From Mycolicibacterium moriokaense (GTDB lineage: Bacteria > Actinomycetota > Actinomycetes > Mycobacteriales > Mycobacteriaceae), in the NCBI RefSeq assembly GCF_003347205.1, contig NZ_QQBJ01000016.1, forward strand, positions 84,252 to 148,251: a stretch of DNA of 64,000 nucleotides, read 5' to 3'. Below, one piece after another: positions 16,032-24,218 of this stretch (the first letter of the stretch is position 1; each line of letters begins with the position of its first letter). The position numbers and the translations under genes were made by a program. Below the pieces are notes generated by a model, which was not told where the DNA came from, ran no database searches, and saw only the letters and a program-made list of their open reading frames with translations.

Positions 16032-17768
16032 CTAACGCGGAACAGATGTTTGGTTCAAGCTTCCAGAAACTCGGCGACGCACCTCCGCTGACCGGATCGC
16101 CGATCGGAAAAGTGGGCCTATCACGGCGTTCAGCTGATCCGGGGCGCCGATGTTCCCGTGCGCGGTATTGCCGAAAACGCGCCGAAGTGACAGCGCGTCA
16201 GTGCTGGCACCGACGGTCAGACAGACGCAGCCGCTACCGCGCCGCCGCGCCTCGGCCAACGCCCGTCGTGCGTCGGCGGCACCGTAGGGCCGCTCGTAAC
16301 CGTGGTCGTAGGCCAGGCCGTCGGAGACCACGACGAGCAGCCGACGAGAGGTGCCCCCACGCGCCTCGAGGACCGCCGACCCGTGTCGAATCGCCGCCCC
16401 GAGACGCGAATACGCGCCGGGCTCCAAGCTGTTCAGCCGCCGGAACACCTGGGCGTCCAGATGGTCGTTGAATCGCTTGACCGGCACCATGTTCACCGCG
16501 GAACGCCCTTGCGAGTTGTAGGCGTAGAGGGCGACGCGGTCACCGAGGTCGTGCAGCGCCACCATCAGATGGGCCGCCGCGGCCCGCTGCTGCTGGTGCA
16601 CCGTGCGCCCGACGGTGCCCGCCTCGGCCGCCGAGCCCGAGATGTCGAGCAGCAGAAGCACCGACAGGTCGCGGCGACGGCGCAGGCTGTCCAGGTAGAC
16701 GGACTCGTCGGGCACTGATCCGGCCCTCGCCTCGACCCGGGATTCCACGGCGGCGTCGATGTCGATGTCGTCGCCCTGGGCCTGGCGGTGGCGCCGGTGC
16801 AGGCCCATTCCCAGCCGGGCCAGCGGGCGCCGGACGCTGATCGCGTCCTCGATGGCCTGCGTCGCCGACGGCTTGATCCGCTGCTCGATCTCGCGGACCG
16901 TGCACCACCCGGGGCGGTAGGCGTTGCGGCCGGCATCCCACTCGGGATAGCTGAAGCCGTCCGGCGCGAAGTCGGTGACCTGATCCGAGGATGCGGTGGC
17001 CAGTGAGGACACCGCGTGGGCGCCCTTGTTGGCCGCGTTGGTCTTGTGGGTGGGGTTGTCGGCTCCCGGTGGCCCGCCGCCGCTTCCGGTTTTGCGGGAC
17101 GACGACAGCATCTTCTTGAGCCATTTGCCGATGAACCCGCCGCCCCCGACGGGGCTGCTGAACAGGTCGGGGTCATCGGAGTCGTCGACGTCGCCGTCGT
17201 CGAGTTCGGCAAGCTCTTTCCGAGTTTGCTTGCGCGGCACGTGCGCGGCCGCCCCGGCGTCGGCTTCCTTTTCGGCCTTACCGCTTGCGGTCAGCACCTT
17301 CTTGGCGCGGATGACGCCGAACACGCGCGGCGCGTCGTCGGTCGCGCCGCGCGACGAGGCGATGGACAGCGACGTGGCGGCCGAGTCGCTGCGCCCCGCG
17401 ACGTCACGATCGGCCAGCGACGTCAGCGTCGGAGGCAGCAACTCGGCGTTGGCGGCCAGCGCCCGGTGCCCCTCGACCGCCAGATACCGCTTGGCCAACC
17501 GAGGGTGCCGGGCCAGGCTGCGCACGACGTCGGGGTCGAGGCTGCCCGCCGCGATCAGCGACGCCTGAACGGCAACCGATTCCAGGCACGCGCGCGGTGC
17601 GGTCGGATCGACGAACACGGTCTGGCCATCGGTCCACGCCGGCTCGCCCGCCGCCACCGCGGACACCGCGACAGGCGCCCCGGCGAGGGCCGAGGCCAGC
17701 ATGCCGAGCCCGCGCAGCCGGTCATCCTCGTCCGCCACGAAGCGCCTCCGCACCCTGGTCCACGTCAT
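16032..17768 (-). CDS. VWA-domain protein (CbbO/CoxE/NorD-like partner of the AAA+ ATPase)
   Basis: 578-aa cytosolic protein. The C-terminal von Willebrand A domain (about residues 368-540) has the MIDAS motif DISGS at 375-379 and a second metal-site region in VVVSDGLAYDHGYE. The middle (about 180-260) is Gly/Ser/Asp-rich and low complexity. The N-terminal part resembles NorD-like proteins. I chose the ATG at 17768; it would place the operator 17770-17785 right at the start, so either transcription is leaderless or the true start is the GTG at 17753. It ends 41 bp before the ATPase start and forms an ATPase/VWA pair with it. Confidence 0.85.
   Translation of the reverse strand: MTWTRVRRRFVADEDDRLRGLGMLASALAGAPVAVSAVAAGEPAWTDGQTVFVDPTAPRACLESVAVQASLIAAGSLDPDVVRSLARHPRLAKRYLAVEGHRALAANAELLPPTLTSLADRDVAGRSDSAATSLSIASSRGATDDAPRVFGVIRAKKVLTASGKAEKEADAGAAAHVPRKQTRKELAELDDGDVDDSDDPDLFSSPVGGGGFIGKWLKKMLSSSRKTGSGGGPPGADNPTHKTNAANKGAHAVSSLATASSDQVTDFAPDGFSYPEWDAGRNAYRPGWCTVREIEQRIKPSATQAIEDAISVRRPLARLGMGLHRRHRQAQGDDIDIDAAVESRVEARAGSVPDESVYLDSLRRRRDLSVLLLLDISGSAAEAGTVGRTVHQQQRAAAAHLMVALHDLGDRVALYAYNSQGRSAVNMVPVKRFNDHLDAQVFRRLNSLEPGAYSRLGAAIRHGSAVLEARGGTSRRLLVVVSDGLAYDHGYERPYGAADARRALAEARRRGSGCVCLTVGASTDALSLRRVFGNTAHGNIGAPDQLNAVIGPLFRSAIRSAEVRRRVSGSLNQTSVPR
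16040..16056. promoter_or_regulatory. Operator of the ACCAAAYATCTGTTC type, copy 2
   Basis: On the minus strand this reads ACCAAACATCTGTTC, matching the 17770 copy at 14 of 15 bases. It lies 50 bp upstream of the AAA+ ATPase start and inside the 3' end of the VWA gene. Confidence 0.55.
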
Positions 17769-17769
17769 T

Positions 17770-17785
17770 GACCAAATATCTGTTC
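17770..17785. promoter_or_regulatory. Operator of the ACCAAAYATCTGTTC type, copy 3 (divergent promoter)
   Basis: GACCAAATATCTGTTC sits between the divergent VWA gene (start 17768) and SDR operon (start 17855). It could control both directions, including the double-TetR gene at 20058 that lies in the rightward operon. Confidence 0.6.
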
Positions 17786-17854
17786 CACCGTAGAGTCCGG
17801 TCACACCGCAGTCAATCGCGGCGGCCCGGCCCGCCAATTGGTAAGGAGCGCACG

Positions 17855-18829
17855 ATGATCGATTTCACCGATCAGGTGGCGATCGTCACAGGCGCCGGGC
17901 GTGGTCTCGGCAGGCTTTACGCCCTCGACTTGGCGCGACGGGGCGCCGCAGTGGTGGTCAACGACATCGGCGGCAGCATGCGCGGCGACGGCACCGACAC
18001 CAGCGTCGCCGACGCCGTCGTCGCCGAGATCATCCAGGCGGGCGGCAAGGCCGTCGCATCCCACGATTCGGTGGACAGCGCCGGGGGCGGCAGCGCGATC
18101 GTCGCCACCGCCATCGACGAGTTCGGCAGGCTGGACGCCGTCGTCAGCAACGCGGGCATCTTCGGCAGCGCGATGTTCGAGGATCTGTCGTTCGACGACT
18201 GGCAGCGAATGCTGCGCGTGCACCTCGATGGCGGCTTTCACCTCAGCCAGCCCGCCTACCGGGCGATGAAGAAGGGCGGCGGCGGCCGGTTCGTGTTCAT
18301 CTCGTCGTCCGCGGGCATCTTCGGCCAGCCGATGGAGGCGCACTACGCGGCGGCCAAGGCCGGCCTCGTCGGCCTGACCAACGTGATCGCGATCGAAGGC
18401 CAGGCGCACGGCATCCTCGCCAACGTGGTTATGCCCACCGGCTTTTCGCGCATGGTGACCGAGACCGTGGGCGACGAGAAGTTCCTCACCGAGTCGGGTT
18501 TCATGCGCGCCATCCGACCCGAGTTGGTGGTGCCGCTGGTGACCTTCCTGGCCAGCAGGGCATGCACCTTCACCCACCACAACTATTCGGCGTGCGCGGG
18601 GCGCTACGCGCGCGTCTTCGTCGGGTTGAGCGAGGGCTGGCTGGCCGACGCCGCCGCGCAACCGGGCGCGGAGGACATCGAGGCGCACCTCGACGAGATC
18701 TCATCGACCGACCGGTTCATCGTGCCCAGTTCGATCGTCGACGAGGTGTTGGAGGTGTGCGACCGCCGCGGCATCAGCGCGATGCCCGACAACGCGGAGG
18801 TCGCCTTCCCGGAGCCGCAGAAACGGTAG
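17855..18829 (+). CDS. SDR-family oxidoreductase, long HSD17B4-like type
   Basis: 324-aa SDR with TGAGRGLG, VVVNDIGGSMRGDG and catalytic Ser plus YAAAK in the segment after FISSSAGIFG. Its C-terminal extension of about 80 residues (including CAGRYARVFVGLSEGW) and overall plan match the SDR at 3626, so they are diverged paralogues. The ATG at 17855 follows TAAGGAGCG. It is first in a five-gene operon running to 21973, with nitroreductase, SnoaL-like protein, double TetR and DinB-like enzyme. Likely a hydroxyacyl-CoA or cyclic alcohol dehydrogenase. Confidence 0.9.
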   Translation: MIDFTDQVAIVTGAGRGLGRLYALDLARRGAAVVVNDIGGSMRGDGTDTSVADAVVAEIIQAGGKAVASHDSVDSAGGGSAIVATAIDEFGRLDAVVSNAGIFGSAMFEDLSFDDWQRMLRVHLDGGFHLSQPAYRAMKKGGGGRFVFISSSAGIFGQPMEAHYAAAKAGLVGLTNVIAIEGQAHGILANVVMPTGFSRMVTETVGDEKFLTESGFMRAIRPELVVPLVTFLASRACTFTHHNYSACAGRYARVFVGLSEGWLADAAAQPGAEDIEAHLDEISSTDRFIVPSSIVDEVLEVCDRRGISAMPDNAEVAFPEPQKR

Positions 18830-18839
18830 GCCGGCGCGC

Positions 18840-19484
18840 ATGGACGTCGACGAACTCCTCACCTGCACCCGCTCGGCGCGGCGGTCGCTGGACCCGGCCG
18901 CGACGGTCGATCCCGACGAGATCCGGGACTGCCTGCGCATCGGGTTGCAGGCCGCCAACGGCTCCAACCAGCAGTCGTGGCGATGGCTCGTCATCACCGA
19001 CCCTGACCTGCGCGGAGCCGTCGCCGATGTCTATCGCGACACCTACCTGGCCAAGGTCGGCGGTCAGTTGCTCGCCGACCTGATGCCCGCGGGCACGCCG
19101 GAGCGCCGCCTGATGTCGTCCACTGAATGGCTGGTCGAGCACATGGCGCAACTGCCCGCGTTGGTGATCCCGTGCTATCAGCCTTCCATGCCCCGCTCGG
19201 AGGGCGATGAATCGTTCTATCAGGCAACGCTTTACGGGTCGATCTTCCCTGCGGTGTGGAACTTCGCCCTTGCCCTGCACACCCGCGGGCTCGGCACCTG
19301 CATCACCACCCTGCACCTGCACGAAGAGAAGAAGGTGGCGGACCTGCTGGGCATTCCGGATTCCTTCGTGCAGGGCTGCCTGCTGCCGGTCGGCAGGCTC
19401 AAAGGCGACGTCACGATGCGGCCCGCACCCCGGCGGCCGCTGGCGGAAGTAGTGGCGACGAACGGTTGGGAATTGGAGGGCTGA
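18840..19484 (+). CDS. Nitroreductase-family flavoprotein
   Basis: 214-aa FMN-dependent nitroreductase fold. Features are the N-terminal TRSARRSLDP phosphate-binding Arg motif, NGSNQQSWRW, and the C-terminal GLGTCITTLHLHEEKKVADLLGI that closes the flavin site. Members reduce nitro groups, enones or quinones, or act as flavin reductases. Next to SDRs and P450s an ene-reduction or ring-reduction step is plausible (inference). It starts 10 bp after the SDR and precedes the SnoaL-like gene by 2 bp. Confidence 0.9.
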   Translation: MDVDELLTCTRSARRSLDPAATVDPDEIRDCLRIGLQAANGSNQQSWRWLVITDPDLRGAVADVYRDTYLAKVGGQLLADLMPAGTPERRLMSSTEWLVEHMAQLPALVIPCYQPSMPRSEGDESFYQATLYGSIFPAVWNFALALHTRGLGTCITTLHLHEEKKVADLLGIPDSFVQGCLLPVGRLKGDVTMRPAPRRPLAEVVATNGWELEG

Positions 19485-19486
19485 CA

Positions 19487-20050
19487 GTGACGGATGCGGA
19501 TTTGGCGGACCAGGTGCGCCGACTCACCGACCGCGCCGAGATATACGACTGCATGCAGCGTTACGCGCGCGGGGTGGACCGCCGCGACCGGGAACTGCTG
19601 CGGTCGGCATACCACGACGGCGCGATCGACGACCACGTCGGATTCGTCGGGGAGGTAGACGATTTCATCGACTGGGCCTTCGCGTATCACTCGACACAGA
19701 CGCGCTACCAGCACTTCCTGATGAACCACACCGTGGACCTGGACGGCGACACGGCGCACGCGGAGACCTACTACCTGTTCATCGGCACCGATCGCGAACC
19801 CGCCAACCACCTCACACTGTCGGGCGGCCGCTACGTCGACCGCTTGGAGCGCCGCGACGGCCGCTGGGCGATCGCCGACCGCATCTGCGTGGTCGAGTTC
19901 ACCTCGGAGTCGACGTCGTCGATGACCGAGGAGATCATCGCGATGCTGCCCGACGTCCGAGGCGCCGCGCACGACACGACGGACCCGTCGTACATGCGTC
20001 CGTTGGTGGCCGCGCGCCCTGGCAGCACAACCGGCGACTCGCCGGCGTAG
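19487..20050 (+). CDS. SnoaL-like (NTF2-fold) protein, SnoaL_4 type
   Basis: 187 aa. It has the pattern IYDCMQRYARGVDRRDRELLRSAYHDGA and the FLMNHTVDLDGDTAHAETYY core seen in the SnoaL_4 / ring-hydroxylating-dioxygenase-beta-like dehydratase group. The start is a GTG at 19487, 2 bp after the nitroreductase stop. It is the second NTF2-fold protein of the cluster (other at 1244) but from a different subfamily. Possible isomerase or dehydratase on a cyclic intermediate; reaction unproven. Confidence 0.87.
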   Translation: MTDADLADQVRRLTDRAEIYDCMQRYARGVDRRDRELLRSAYHDGAIDDHVGFVGEVDDFIDWAFAYHSTQTRYQHFLMNHTVDLDGDTAHAETYYLFIGTDREPANHLTLSGGRYVDRLERRDGRWAIADRICVVEFTSESTSSMTEEIIAMLPDVRGAAHDTTDPSYMRPLVAARPGSTTGDSPA

Positions 20051-20057
20051 CAGTGCG

Positions 20058-21341
20058 ATGACCGTGCGGACGTCCCCGTCGTCGATGAACGTCGACGATG
20101 CGACGCGCCGCACCGAGATCCTGAGGACGGCCAATGCCGTCATCGCAGCCTCGGGTCTGCGCACGTCGCTGCATCAGATCGCCGACGCCGCAGGCATTCT
20201 CGCCGGCAGCCTCTATCACCACTTCGAGTCGAAAGAGGCGATCCTGGTCGAGCTGATCCGCCGCTACCACGCGGATCTCGACCGCGTCGGAGAGGTCGCG
20301 CTGGCCCACTCCGCCGAGCACGACGCCCGGCCACCGCGCGACCAGATCACCGCCCTCGGTCGGGCCATCGCCCGCTGCGCGGTGGAACACCGGGCGGCGC
20401 TGCAGATGTCGTTCTACGAAGGTCCGAGCTCGGATCCCGAACTGATCGAGCTGACGCGTCGACGCCCGGTCAAGGTGACCGCCGCGATGCTGGCGACCTT
20501 GCGCAGCGCGCGCCGGGCCGGGTACCTGGAACCCGATGTCGAGCTGCCCATTCTCGCCGACCGGATGACACAGAGCATGCTTCGCGTCGGCATCGACACC
20601 ATCCGCCGCAAGGCGGCGTCCGACACGGTGGCCGGTCTGCTGTGCACGATCCTGTTGGACGGGCTGGCCACCAGGCGGCCGACCGACGCCCGGCTGGATG
20701 GGTCGAACGCCTACGAGGCGGCCCGCGACGTCATCAGCACCTGGGTCGACGACGACAGCCACGCCACCGACAAGGGGGCGCACATCCGAGCGGTCGCGCG
20801 CGCCGAGTTCGGCCGCCGCGGATATGAGATGACGACGGTGCGCGACATCGCGTCCGCCTCCGGGCTCGCCACGGGAACCGTGTACCGGGCGATCGGCTCG
20901 AAGGACGAACTGCTGATGTCGATCATGCTGTCGTTCGGCCAGAAGGTGGGCGCCGGCTGGACCAGGGTGATGCAGTCCGACGCCTCGCCGCTGGAAAAGC
21001 TCGACGCGCTCAGCTGGATCAACATCAACGCCCTTGACCGCTTTCCGGACGAGTTCCGCATTCAGCTGGCCTGGATGCGACAGTCGCCGCCCGACACCGC
21101 GGGGCCGGGATGGTCGTTGAACACCCGCATCCGGCAGGCGAAAGCCCTTCTGTCCGAGGGTGTTCGATCGGGCGAGATCAGCGTCGACAGCCCGTCGGCC
21201 GACATGCTGGCCCGCTGCGTCATCGGCGAGCAGTGGCTGCCCGAGAACATCCAGAGCGAACTCGGCGTCCGCCAGAGCCTGATCCACGCCCGCGACACCG
21301 TGCTGCGCGGCGTCGCGGCCAGGCCGACGCGACCGTCGTGA
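20058..21341 (+). CDS. Tandem (double) TetR regulator, Mce3R-like architecture
   Basis: 427-aa protein with two complete TetR units in one chain. The first helix-turn-helix is at about residues 18-62 (LHQIADAAGILAGSLYHHFE), followed by a ligand domain. The second is at about 242-286 (VRDIASASGLATGTVYRAIG) with its own C-terminal domain. Mce3R of M. tuberculosis has this layout and represses an mce operon. Here an mce operon lies 4 kb away. The two different DNA-reading heads would suit the asymmetric ACCAAAYATCTGTTC-type sites at 15096, 16040 and 17770. Orthology to Mce3R is not shown. Confidence 0.92.
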   Translation: MTVRTSPSSMNVDDATRRTEILRTANAVIAASGLRTSLHQIADAAGILAGSLYHHFESKEAILVELIRRYHADLDRVGEVALAHSAEHDARPPRDQITALGRAIARCAVEHRAALQMSFYEGPSSDPELIELTRRRPVKVTAAMLATLRSARRAGYLEPDVELPILADRMTQSMLRVGIDTIRRKAASDTVAGLLCTILLDGLATRRPTDARLDGSNAYEAARDVISTWVDDDSHATDKGAHIRAVARAEFGRRGYEMTTVRDIASASGLATGTVYRAIGSKDELLMSIMLSFGQKVGAGWTRVMQSDASPLEKLDALSWININALDRFPDEFRIQLAWMRQSPPDTAGPGWSLNTRIRQAKALLSEGVRSGEISVDSPSADMLARCVIGEQWLPENIQSELGVRQSLIHARDTVLRGVAARPTRPS

Positions 21342-21973
21342 ACGACGAGGTCGTCTTCGCGGCGGTGGCCGACGCGCGGCGCGCGGTCGCGGATCTGATC
21401 GACACGCTCACCGACGACCAACTCCAGACGCCGAGCCTGTGCGCGGGATGGGATGTCAAGACGGTCGCGGCCCATCTGGTCAGCGTCTTCGCCGAAGGCT
21501 TTTGGACGTTTCAGTGGCAAGTGCTGCGACGCGGCGGACTCAACCGGGCCATCGACGCGCTCGCGCGCCGTCGCGCGTGTGGGCCCGCCGACGAGATCGC
21601 GGCGACCCTGCGCAGTCGCGCCGACCATCGCCTCAGCCCGCCGGTCACCGGACCCCTCTCCGGGCTGACCGACGTCCTCGTGCACACCGGCGACATCACG
21701 ATCCCGCTCGGCCTGCCGTTCCGACCGGAGGCGCAGCGGGCCGAATGGGCGCTGGACTTCCTGACCGGCCCCCGCCCCCTCGGGTTCGTCCCGCGGGGCC
21801 GCCTGCGCGGAATCGCGCTCTGCAGCAGCGAACTCGACCGCACCTGGGGCCGGGGCGCCGAAATCCACGGGCCCACCGGTCAACTGATGATGGCCGCGGC
21901 GGGCCGGGCCGGATCACTGGATGTGCTCGACGGTCCCGGCGTCGCCGTACTCCGGCAGCGGATCGGCGGTTGA
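21338..21973 (+). CDS. DinB-like / maleylpyruvate-isomerase-family mycothiol-dependent protein
   Basis: 211 aa. The N-terminal four-helix domain has the signature SLCAGWDVKTVAAHL typical of the actinobacterial mycothiol-dependent maleylpyruvate isomerase and DinB-like (TIGR03083) proteins. The metal His of that motif is present, and HTGDITIPLG is the second conserved patch. The GTG at 21338 overlaps the double-TetR stop by 4 bp (GTGA). Possible roles are thiol-dependent isomerisation or detoxification; the exact substrate is unknown. Last gene of the 17855 operon, converging on 21977 with 3 bp between. Confidence 0.85.
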   Translation: MNDEVVFAAVADARRAVADLIDTLTDDQLQTPSLCAGWDVKTVAAHLVSVFAEGFWTFQWQVLRRGGLNRAIDALARRRACGPADEIAATLRSRADHRLSPPVTGPLSGLTDVLVHTGDITIPLGLPFRPEAQRAEWALDFLTGPRPLGFVPRGRLRGIALCSSELDRTWGRGAEIHGPTGQLMMAAAGRAGSLDVLDGPGVAVLRQRIGG

Positions 21974-21976
21974 CCG

Positions 21977-23053
21977 TCAATCGAATGCGTGGCGCGGCAG
22001 CGTCGTGGGGATGTCCAGCGAGCTCAGCAGGCCCGGCGGTGCGGCGATCACATACGGGATCGCGTTGACTACACGCATGGCCGTCGCCGCCATCGCCGCC
22101 CGGCCCGCCCCGTGCCCCTCGGCATCGCCCAGGTTCATCGCGCAGTGGATGTCGGGTTCCCCCTCGATGTCCACCCGGTAGGTGGCGTCGAACTCCGAGG
22201 CCGGCCAGTCGGGTGCGACGTCGCGGGCCATCCGGATGATGTGTTCGATCACGATCGCCTCGCGGCCGTTCACCACACCCGCCGCCCTGGTGCGCACTGC
22301 CCCGCAGGTGCCGGCCTCGATGGTGCCGAAGGCCACCTCGATGTCGCGGTCGGTCAACTGCCGGTCCATCGAGCCGCGGACCTCCTCGACCTCGACGCCC
22401 AGTCCGTCGGCCATCAGGTGAATCGGTGCCGCCCAGGCCATCTGGATGAAGCCGGGCGTCTTCATCATCGGCTCGAAGTCCAGTGGACGGCCGAAGCCCA
22501 GGCCGTTCATCATGACGTCGGCGACCGGGTAGTGGTCGTTCAGCGCGATCTCGGTGGCCGTCAGGCACCGGATCTTCTTCGACTGGGTGGCCAGGAGCAG
22601 TGCCAACTCATCCGAGCCGAATCCGGGGAAAATCCCCGAACCGTAGAACGAGGCGTCGCCCGACGTCGCGGCCGCCTCGAGTTGCTGCCGCCAGTCCGGC
22701 GAGTAGTACGCCGGCGGGTAGATCAGGCTGGTCGAAGTCGTTGACACCACGTTGATTCCGGCCTGGAGCAATCGCAGGTAGTCCGGCACGGCGTCGGCGT
22801 CGCGCTGCGGGCCGCTGGCCGCATACACCACGCAGTCGGGCCGCAAGCCGATCAGCGCGTCGGCGTCGTCCGTCGCCACCACGCCGACCGGTTCGCCGCC
22901 GGCCAGTTCACCCGCGTCCCGGCCCACCTTCTCCGGCGAGTGCACCCAGACGCCCACGAGTTCGAGATCCGGTCGGCGGGCAACCGCGTCGACGGCGATC
23001 GAACCGACTCCCCCGGTCGACCACACCACGACTCGACTCCGATGTCCGCCCAT
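21977..23053 (-). CDS. Dihydrodipicolinate-reductase-like oxidoreductase (paralogue 2)
   Basis: 358 aa. It starts GGHRSRVVVWSTGGVGSIAV (Rossmann) and shares VYAASGPQRDADAVPDYLRLL, GSGIFPGFGSDEL and EAGTCGAVRTRA with paralogues 1 and 3. It is divergent from paralogue 3 at 23115, with the 22-bp palindrome 23085-23106 between them. The family signature ASGIEPGFA is altered to GSGIFPGFG, so this copy has probably diverged most in substrate. The ATG at 23053 gives the expected N-terminus. Function assigned at family level only. Confidence 0.88.
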   Translation of the reverse strand: MGGHRSRVVVWSTGGVGSIAVDAVARRPDLELVGVWVHSPEKVGRDAGELAGGEPVGVVATDDADALIGLRPDCVVYAASGPQRDADAVPDYLRLLQAGINVVSTTSTSLIYPPAYYSPDWRQQLEAAATSGDASFYGSGIFPGFGSDELALLLATQSKKIRCLTATEIALNDHYPVADVMMNGLGFGRPLDFEPMMKTPGFIQMAWAAPIHLMADGLGVEVEEVRGSMDRQLTDRDIEVAFGTIEAGTCGAVRTRAAGVVNGREAIVIEHIIRMARDVAPDWPASEFDATYRVDIEGEPDIHCAMNLGDAEGHGAGRAAMAATAMRVVNAIPYVIAAPPGLLSSLDIPTTLPRHAFD

Positions 23054-23084
23054 GGTTTCAGCACTATAGCCAGAATTGATTGAC

Positions 23085-23106
23085 GTTAATAGTGCCCACT
23101 GTTAAC
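23085..23106. promoter_or_regulatory. Operator of the TAATAGTGnnCACTATTA type, copy 1
   Basis: 22-bp palindrome with one mismatched pair: arms GTTAATAGTG (23085-23094) and CACTGTTAAC (23097-23106). It lies 9 bp before the 23115 start and 32 bp from the divergent 23053 start. It matches the site at 35880-35897, next to a TetR gene. Confidence 0.7.
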
Positions 23107-23114
23107 TTCGGACG

Positions 23115-24218
23115 ATGACAGCTGATCAGTACCGCGTGGTGGTGTGGTCGACGGGCGGCATCGGATCCATCGCGATTCGCGCCATTCATCAACGGCCCAA
23201 CCTCGATCTGGTCGGAGTGTGGGTGCACTCGCCGCAGAAGGTGGGCCGCGACGCCGGTGAACTCGCCAACGGGGAGCCCATCGGCCTGTCCGTCACCGAC
23301 GACGCCGACGCGCTGATCGCGCTGAAACCCGACTGCGTCATCTATGCGGCCAGCGGTCCCGAGCGTGACGCACTGGCCGTCCCCGACTACGTCAGGCTGC
23401 TGCGCGCGGGCATCAACGTCGTGACGACCAGCACCACGCGACTGGTGAACCCGCACGCCTATGAACCCGCCGAGTGGCGCGACCAACTCGCCGAAGCCGC
23501 CAAGGAGGGCCGGGTCTCGCTGTACGCCTCGGGTATCGAACCCGGGTTCGCCGCCGACTACCTGCCGCTCGTGCTGTCCACGCAGTCGTCGCAGATCGAG
23601 AAGATCCACGCCTACGAGATCGGCCTCTACGACGACTACGGCGTGCCCGACATCATGAGCGACGCAATGGGATTCGGCAGACCGCTGGACTATCAGCCCT
23701 GGATCGGCTTTCCCGGCGCGATCACCGGCGAATGGCAGGGCCAGATCCGGATGGTCGCCGACGCCCTCGGCGTCGAGATTCAGGAGTTCCGCGAGACGTT
23801 CGATCGCGCGGTGACCGAGCGGACCTTGGAAGTCGCGATGGGCACCGTCGAGGCGGGCACGTGTGGCGCGCTGCGGATGCAGGCGATCGGTGTCGTCGAC
23901 GGCAAGGACGCCATCGTCATCGAACATGTCACCCGCCTGGCGCCCGACGTGGCGCCCGACTGGCCGACGCTGCCCAACGCGCTCGGCTACCGCGTGGTGA
24001 TCACCGGTCAACCTGACATCGACTGCTCCTTCGATGTCACGCTTCGCGACCGAGGCAAGGCGGGCATCGAGGGCATGACGTCGGGCGCGGGTGCAATGGT
24101 CGCGACGGCCATGCGCGTCGTCAACGCCGTGCCGTATGTCGTTGCCGCGCAACCAGGTCTGCTCAGCTCGGTGGATCTGCCGCTGACGATTCCGAGGGGC
24201 GCGTTCAACCCGGCCTAA
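23115..24218 (+). CDS. Dihydrodipicolinate-reductase-like oxidoreductase (paralogue 3)
   Basis: 367 aa, closest in sequence to paralogue 1 at 4627: VVVWSTGGIGSIAIRA, VYAASGPERDALAVPDYVRLL (first residue Ile), ASGIEPGFAADYL, YDDYGVPDIMSDAMGFGRPL. NAD(P)-binding N-terminal domain plus DapB-like C-terminal domain. The ATG at 23115 lies only 9 bp after the palindrome, so the mRNA would have a very short leader if that site overlaps the promoter. The 3' end overlaps the convergent esterase gene by 4 bp. Reaction unknown. Confidence 0.88.
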   Translation: MTADQYRVVVWSTGGIGSIAIRAIHQRPNLDLVGVWVHSPQKVGRDAGELANGEPIGLSVTDDADALIALKPDCVIYAASGPERDALAVPDYVRLLRAGINVVTTSTTRLVNPHAYEPAEWRDQLAEAAKEGRVSLYASGIEPGFAADYLPLVLSTQSSQIEKIHAYEIGLYDDYGVPDIMSDAMGFGRPLDYQPWIGFPGAITGEWQGQIRMVADALGVEIQEFRETFDRAVTERTLEVAMGTVEAGTCGALRMQAIGVVDGKDAIVIEHVTRLAPDVAPDWPTLPNALGYRVVITGQPDIDCSFDVTLRDRGKAGIEGMTSGAGAMVATAMRVVNAVPYVVAAQPGLLSSVDLPLTIPRGAFNPA

